The position numbers and the translations under genes were made by a program. From Candidatus Methanoperedens sp. (GTDB lineage: Archaea > Halobacteriota > Methanosarcinia > Methanosarcinales > Methanoperedenaceae), in contig JAQUQX010000013.1 of the NCBI GenBank assembly GCA_028715885.1, positions 1-44,979 of the forward strand: 44,979 nucleotides of DNA, written 5' to 3'. This document shows positions 42,810-44,979 of the stretch, piece after piece (position 1 is the first letter of the stretch; every line of letters begins with the position of its first letter). The notes below the pieces were generated by a model. That model did no database searches. It saw only the letters and a program-made list of their open reading frames with translations, and was not told where the DNA came from.

Positions 42810-42950
42810 ATGTCAAAACTGAAAAAGCGGGAACTTGAAAGAAAAGGAGAAAAAAAACAGAAGATTCTGGAGGATAAATTGTTGGGCGAGCATCTTGAGT
42901 ATTTAACAAAAACAAAAGGGGAACCGGAGGAATTGCCTGAGGAAGTATAG
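42810..42950 (+). CDS. 46-residue charged protein, first gene of the moaD/moaA operon
   Basis: The ATG at 42810 follows GAGGT at a normal distance. The product is almost all charged (MSKLKKRELERKGEKKQKI, then LEDKLLGEHLEYLTKTKGE, PEELPEEV), with heptad-like leucines, and predicted to be one or two helices. The stop overlaps the GTG of the MoaD-like gene (TAGTG), a strong sign that it is translated and operonic. It might be an adaptor in cofactor synthesis. Family unknown to me. Confidence 0.6.
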   Translation: MSKLKKRELERKGEKKQKILEDKLLGEHLEYLTKTKGEPEELPEEV

Positions 42951-43156
42951 TGAAGATAAAAGTAAAAATCCTGTCAGGCGGTGTTAAAGAGCAAAACATG
43001 GAAGTTTCACCGGATTCCACGTATGAAGAACTGCTTAAGGTTCTTCATATCAATCCTGAAATCGTTCTCGTGTTCCGAAATGGCACACCTGTGCCGCTGG
43101 ATGAGACGGTGGCACAGGATAATGTGGAAATCCTGCGGGTTGTGACCGGAGGATAA
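42950..43156 (+). CDS. MoaD/ThiS-like sulfur carrier protein
   Basis: The 68-residue protein has the ubiquitin-like MoaD/ThiS fold pattern and ends in VEILRVVTGG, the C-terminal diglycine that becomes a thiocarboxylate. PVPLDETVAQDNVEIL near the end is typical. Start GTG overlaps the previous stop. It would carry sulfur for molybdopterin (or, less likely here, thiazole or tRNA thiolation). The following moaA gene supports the molybdopterin role. Confidence 0.85.
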   Translation: MKIKVKILSGGVKEQNMEVSPDSTYEELLKVLHINPEIVLVFRNGTPVPLDETVAQDNVEILRVVTGG

Positions 43157-43168
43157 TTTTTTACAGCA

Positions 43169-44056
43169 ATGCAGTTAACAGACGCTTTTGGAAGAACGAT
43201 AAAGAGCCTCAGGATATCCCTCACCAACCGGTGCAACCTGAATTGCATTTATTGCCATCGTGAAGGCGAGACGCGGGATATCAAAAACGAGATGAGTGCC
43301 GGGACTATTGCAAATATAGTCAGGGCATCGCAGGTATTCGGCGTCCGCAGGGTAAAATTCTCAGGCGGGGAGCCTTTAATGAGGGATGATTTTGAAGAAA
43401 TCATCAAAGCACTTCCCGACCTCAAGGACATCTCGGCTACAACCAACGGAACCCTTCTTGCGCCGAGGGCACAAAGCCTTGCCGAGAGCGGACTTTGCCG
43501 TATCAATATCAGCCTTCCATCTCTATCCCCTGAAAAATACAGGAAAGTCACAGGAGGGGAAATCAGCCGGGTTTTAGCAGGAATCGATGCTGCTGTTGAT
43601 TGCGGGCTGGTTCCTGTCAAACTGAATATGGTTTTACTCAAAGGGATAAACGATGCTGAAATAACAAAAATGATGGATTTTATCTGCAGGTATGAGGGGA
43701 AAATCATCCTGCAATTAATAGAGTTGATGGATTTCCGGGAAACAGGCAATTATAAGGTCAATATCAACGAAGTGGAAAAGTTCCTGGAATCGAAAGCCTC
43801 GGAAATAAAAGAGCGGGCAATGCACAGGAGAAAGAAATACTTTATAGACGGGGTTGAGGTGGAACTCGTCCGCCCAATCGATAATTCGCATTTCTGCGCC
43901 AATTGCAACAGGCTGCGCGTCACTTCAGACGGAAGGCTGAAACCGTGTCTTTTGAGGAATGACAATCTTGTGGATGTGAATAATAAAGAGCCGGAAGAAA
44001 TCGTGGAATTGCTGAAGCTTGCGATGGATAAAAGAGAACCGTTTTATAAAGGCTGA
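43169..44056 (+). CDS. moaA: GTP 3',8-cyclase MoaA
   Basis: The 295-residue protein has the radical-SAM cluster CNLNCIYC (Cys22, Cys26, Cys29), KFSGGEPLMRDDFEEII for SAM binding, and a second [4Fe-4S] cluster in CANCNRLRVTSDGRLKPCLL near residue 250, which distinguishes MoaA. It converts GTP to the 3',8-cyclo intermediate, the first step in molybdopterin or tungstopterin synthesis. It follows the MoaD-like gene by 12 bp. The last 13 bp overlap the convergent substrate-binding-protein gene. The length is slightly short compared with bacterial forms (about 330), as usual in archaea. Confidence 0.94.
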   Translation: MQLTDAFGRTIKSLRISLTNRCNLNCIYCHREGETRDIKNEMSAGTIANIVRASQVFGVRRVKFSGGEPLMRDDFEEIIKALPDLKDISATTNGTLLAPRAQSLAESGLCRINISLPSLSPEKYRKVTGGEISRVLAGIDAAVDCGLVPVKLNMVLLKGINDAEITKMMDFICRYEGKIILQLIELMDFRETGNYKVNINEVEKFLESKASEIKERAMHRRKKYFIDGVEVELVRPIDNSHFCANCNRLRVTSDGRLKPCLLRNDNLVDVNNKEPEEIVELLKLAMDKREPFYKG

Positions 44057-44976
44057 TTATAATGCGGCGGCTCTTTATGGATTTTTTTGATAAAACAATA
44101 TTCAAATATTTCGTTTTCAGCCAGGTGTCTTCCGATGTATTTTAACCTGTGAAGAACAGGCACAAAAGCCATAGTCGAGCGTACAAACCCGGAGGACAGC
44201 GCCGCGCAGTATTTTGGTGAAACCCGATAGGCGTCAAGTACAAAATCCTCATCCACGATGCCGGTCAGGTTTGAAACCAGCCTTGCAGCATCATGAGGCT
44301 TTGTCCTGATGAAATTGCTTGCTTTTTCATGCATCTCCAGGAATTGCAGAATCACATCGGGAGTTTGCGCCATCTCCTTCCTGATGACTATCCCGTAGCT
44401 CGGGTTATCTTGCCAGAGGGCGTGCGGCGGGATGATTATTTTTGCGCCGCATGCGCGCGCGGAAGCCACCGCAAGAGAGGGCGTGCCCACAGCCGCTTCG
44501 ATTTTCCCGTCCACCAGCGCCTCAAGAACAAAATCCGTCCATGCAAAGTTCTTCACTTTGATATTAAGCCCCGCCTCCTGTATGGCATTATTGATAATCA
44601 CATCATGGATAGAGCCTTTCGGGGGAGAGCCTATAATCTTTCCTTCAAATTGCGACAGAACGGCATTGAAAGCATCGGATTCATCAAGCGCCCGGTATTC
44701 CTTCCGGGCAACAAGCACCGTCCCTTCCACATGCCCGCCTGCCACGCATATTATTGGAACGCCGCGGTCGATGCCGATAATGGCAGGAGGGAGACCGATA
44801 TACCCGATATCGATTTCATCGTTTGTAAAAGCATTCACAATATCGGGACCTGATGCGAAAAGTTTCCAGTTTGCATGGATGCCGGATTTCTCCAGCCAGT
44901 CCGTGCCCATCAGGATAAATGAGGTATGATATACGGTTGAAAGATGACCGATGTTGATGAGCTTTTGGTTAGGCAT
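44044..44976 (-). CDS. NitT/TauT-type ABC transporter substrate-binding protein
   Basis: The 310-residue protein resembles the NMT1/ThiY/SsuA-like periplasmic-binding fold: INIGHLSTVYHTSFILMG at the start, IVNAFTNDEIDIGYIGLPPAII, and the EAAVGTPSLAVASARACGAKIII segment near 165. As called, the protein has no signal peptide or lipobox, unlike normal binding proteins. The ATG at 44976 is only 3 bp from the window end, so a longer N-terminus with a signal may lie outside. If this start is right the protein is cytoplasmic and may be a ligand-binding enzyme or regulator. Ligand unknown. Confidence 0.75.
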   Translation of the reverse strand: MPNQKLINIGHLSTVYHTSFILMGTDWLEKSGIHANWKLFASGPDIVNAFTNDEIDIGYIGLPPAIIGIDRGVPIICVAGGHVEGTVLVARKEYRALDESDAFNAVLSQFEGKIIGSPPKGSIHDVIINNAIQEAGLNIKVKNFAWTDFVLEALVDGKIEAAVGTPSLAVASARACGAKIIIPPHALWQDNPSYGIVIRKEMAQTPDVILQFLEMHEKASNFIRTKPHDAARLVSNLTGIVDEDFVLDAYRVSPKYCAALSSGFVRSTMAFVPVLHRLKYIGRHLAENEIFEYCFIKKIHKEPPHYNQPL

Positions 44977-44979
44977 GAT

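Overview
This window reads as chromosome of a euryarchaeon, most likely in or near the Methanosarcinales (Candidatus Methanoperedens-type ANME-2d is a reasonable guess, not proven). The inference rests on archaeal-type housekeeping genes (archaeal triosephosphate isomerase, CX4CX2C Elp3, eukaryote/archaeal-type glycyl-tRNA synthetase, 6-phospho-3-hexuloisomerase, MTA phosphorylase, DUF531, DUF1646, a KaiC/RadA-like ATPase and a type IV pilin-like protein). It also rests on archaeal promoters: TATA boxes of the TTTATATA type lie 25-28 nt upstream of several starts and imply leaderless or nearly leaderless mRNAs. I saw no rRNA, tRNA, CRISPR array or intact insertion sequence.

Layout. 1-2869: a partial membrane-anchored exported protein, a DUF1646 transporter and a HAD-like phosphatase. 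2908-4505: a DUF4143 ATPase bracketed by the intact HAD gene and a second, truncated HAD relict. 4660-8393: a two-gene restriction-modification-like unit made of a DNA methyltransferase and a MORC/MutL-like GHKL ATPase fused to a PD-(D/E)XK nuclease. 8520-16389: metabolic and housekeeping genes (aminotransferase, hexuloisomerase, an unknown 170-aa protein, MTA phosphorylase, phosphoribosyltransferase, KaiC-like ATPase, TIM, Elp3, Nif3-like). 16397-19868: a compact operon of a HEAT-repeat protein with a possible N-terminal nuclease, a beta-class methyltransferase (TSPPF) and a Swt1-type HEPN protein. This is the best candidate here for a poorly described defence system.

20039-31741: asparagine synthetase, the UPF0210/UPF0237 pair, a DUF4258/YgiT toxin-antitoxin pair, a 34-aa membrane microprotein, PLP-dependent arginine decarboxylase, two tiny zinc ribbons, DUF531, a homoaconitase/isopropylmalate dehydratase large subunit, an M29-like aminopeptidase, a pilin-like protein and GlyRS. 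31938-32530: a DUF433/DUF5615 toxin-antitoxin pair. 32529-41306: a type I restriction-modification cassette, hsdM (split by a one-base frameshift), DUF1016 nuclease, hsdS, hsdR and a YgjP-like metallopeptidase. A decayed DUF1016 fragment precedes it and a relict ORF follows. 41621-44976: a DUF362 ferredoxin-domain protein, then a small gene, a MoaD/ThiS-like carrier and MoaA (molybdopterin synthesis), with a convergent NitT/TauT-type substrate-binding protein at the edge.

Taken together, three different restriction-modification-like systems and two toxin-antitoxin pairs are interleaved with core metabolic genes in 45 kb. The systems sit as AT-richer cassettes between housekeeping genes and show signs of turnover (relicts, a frameshift). 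Functions are read from motifs and remembered family resemblance; no database search was possible.
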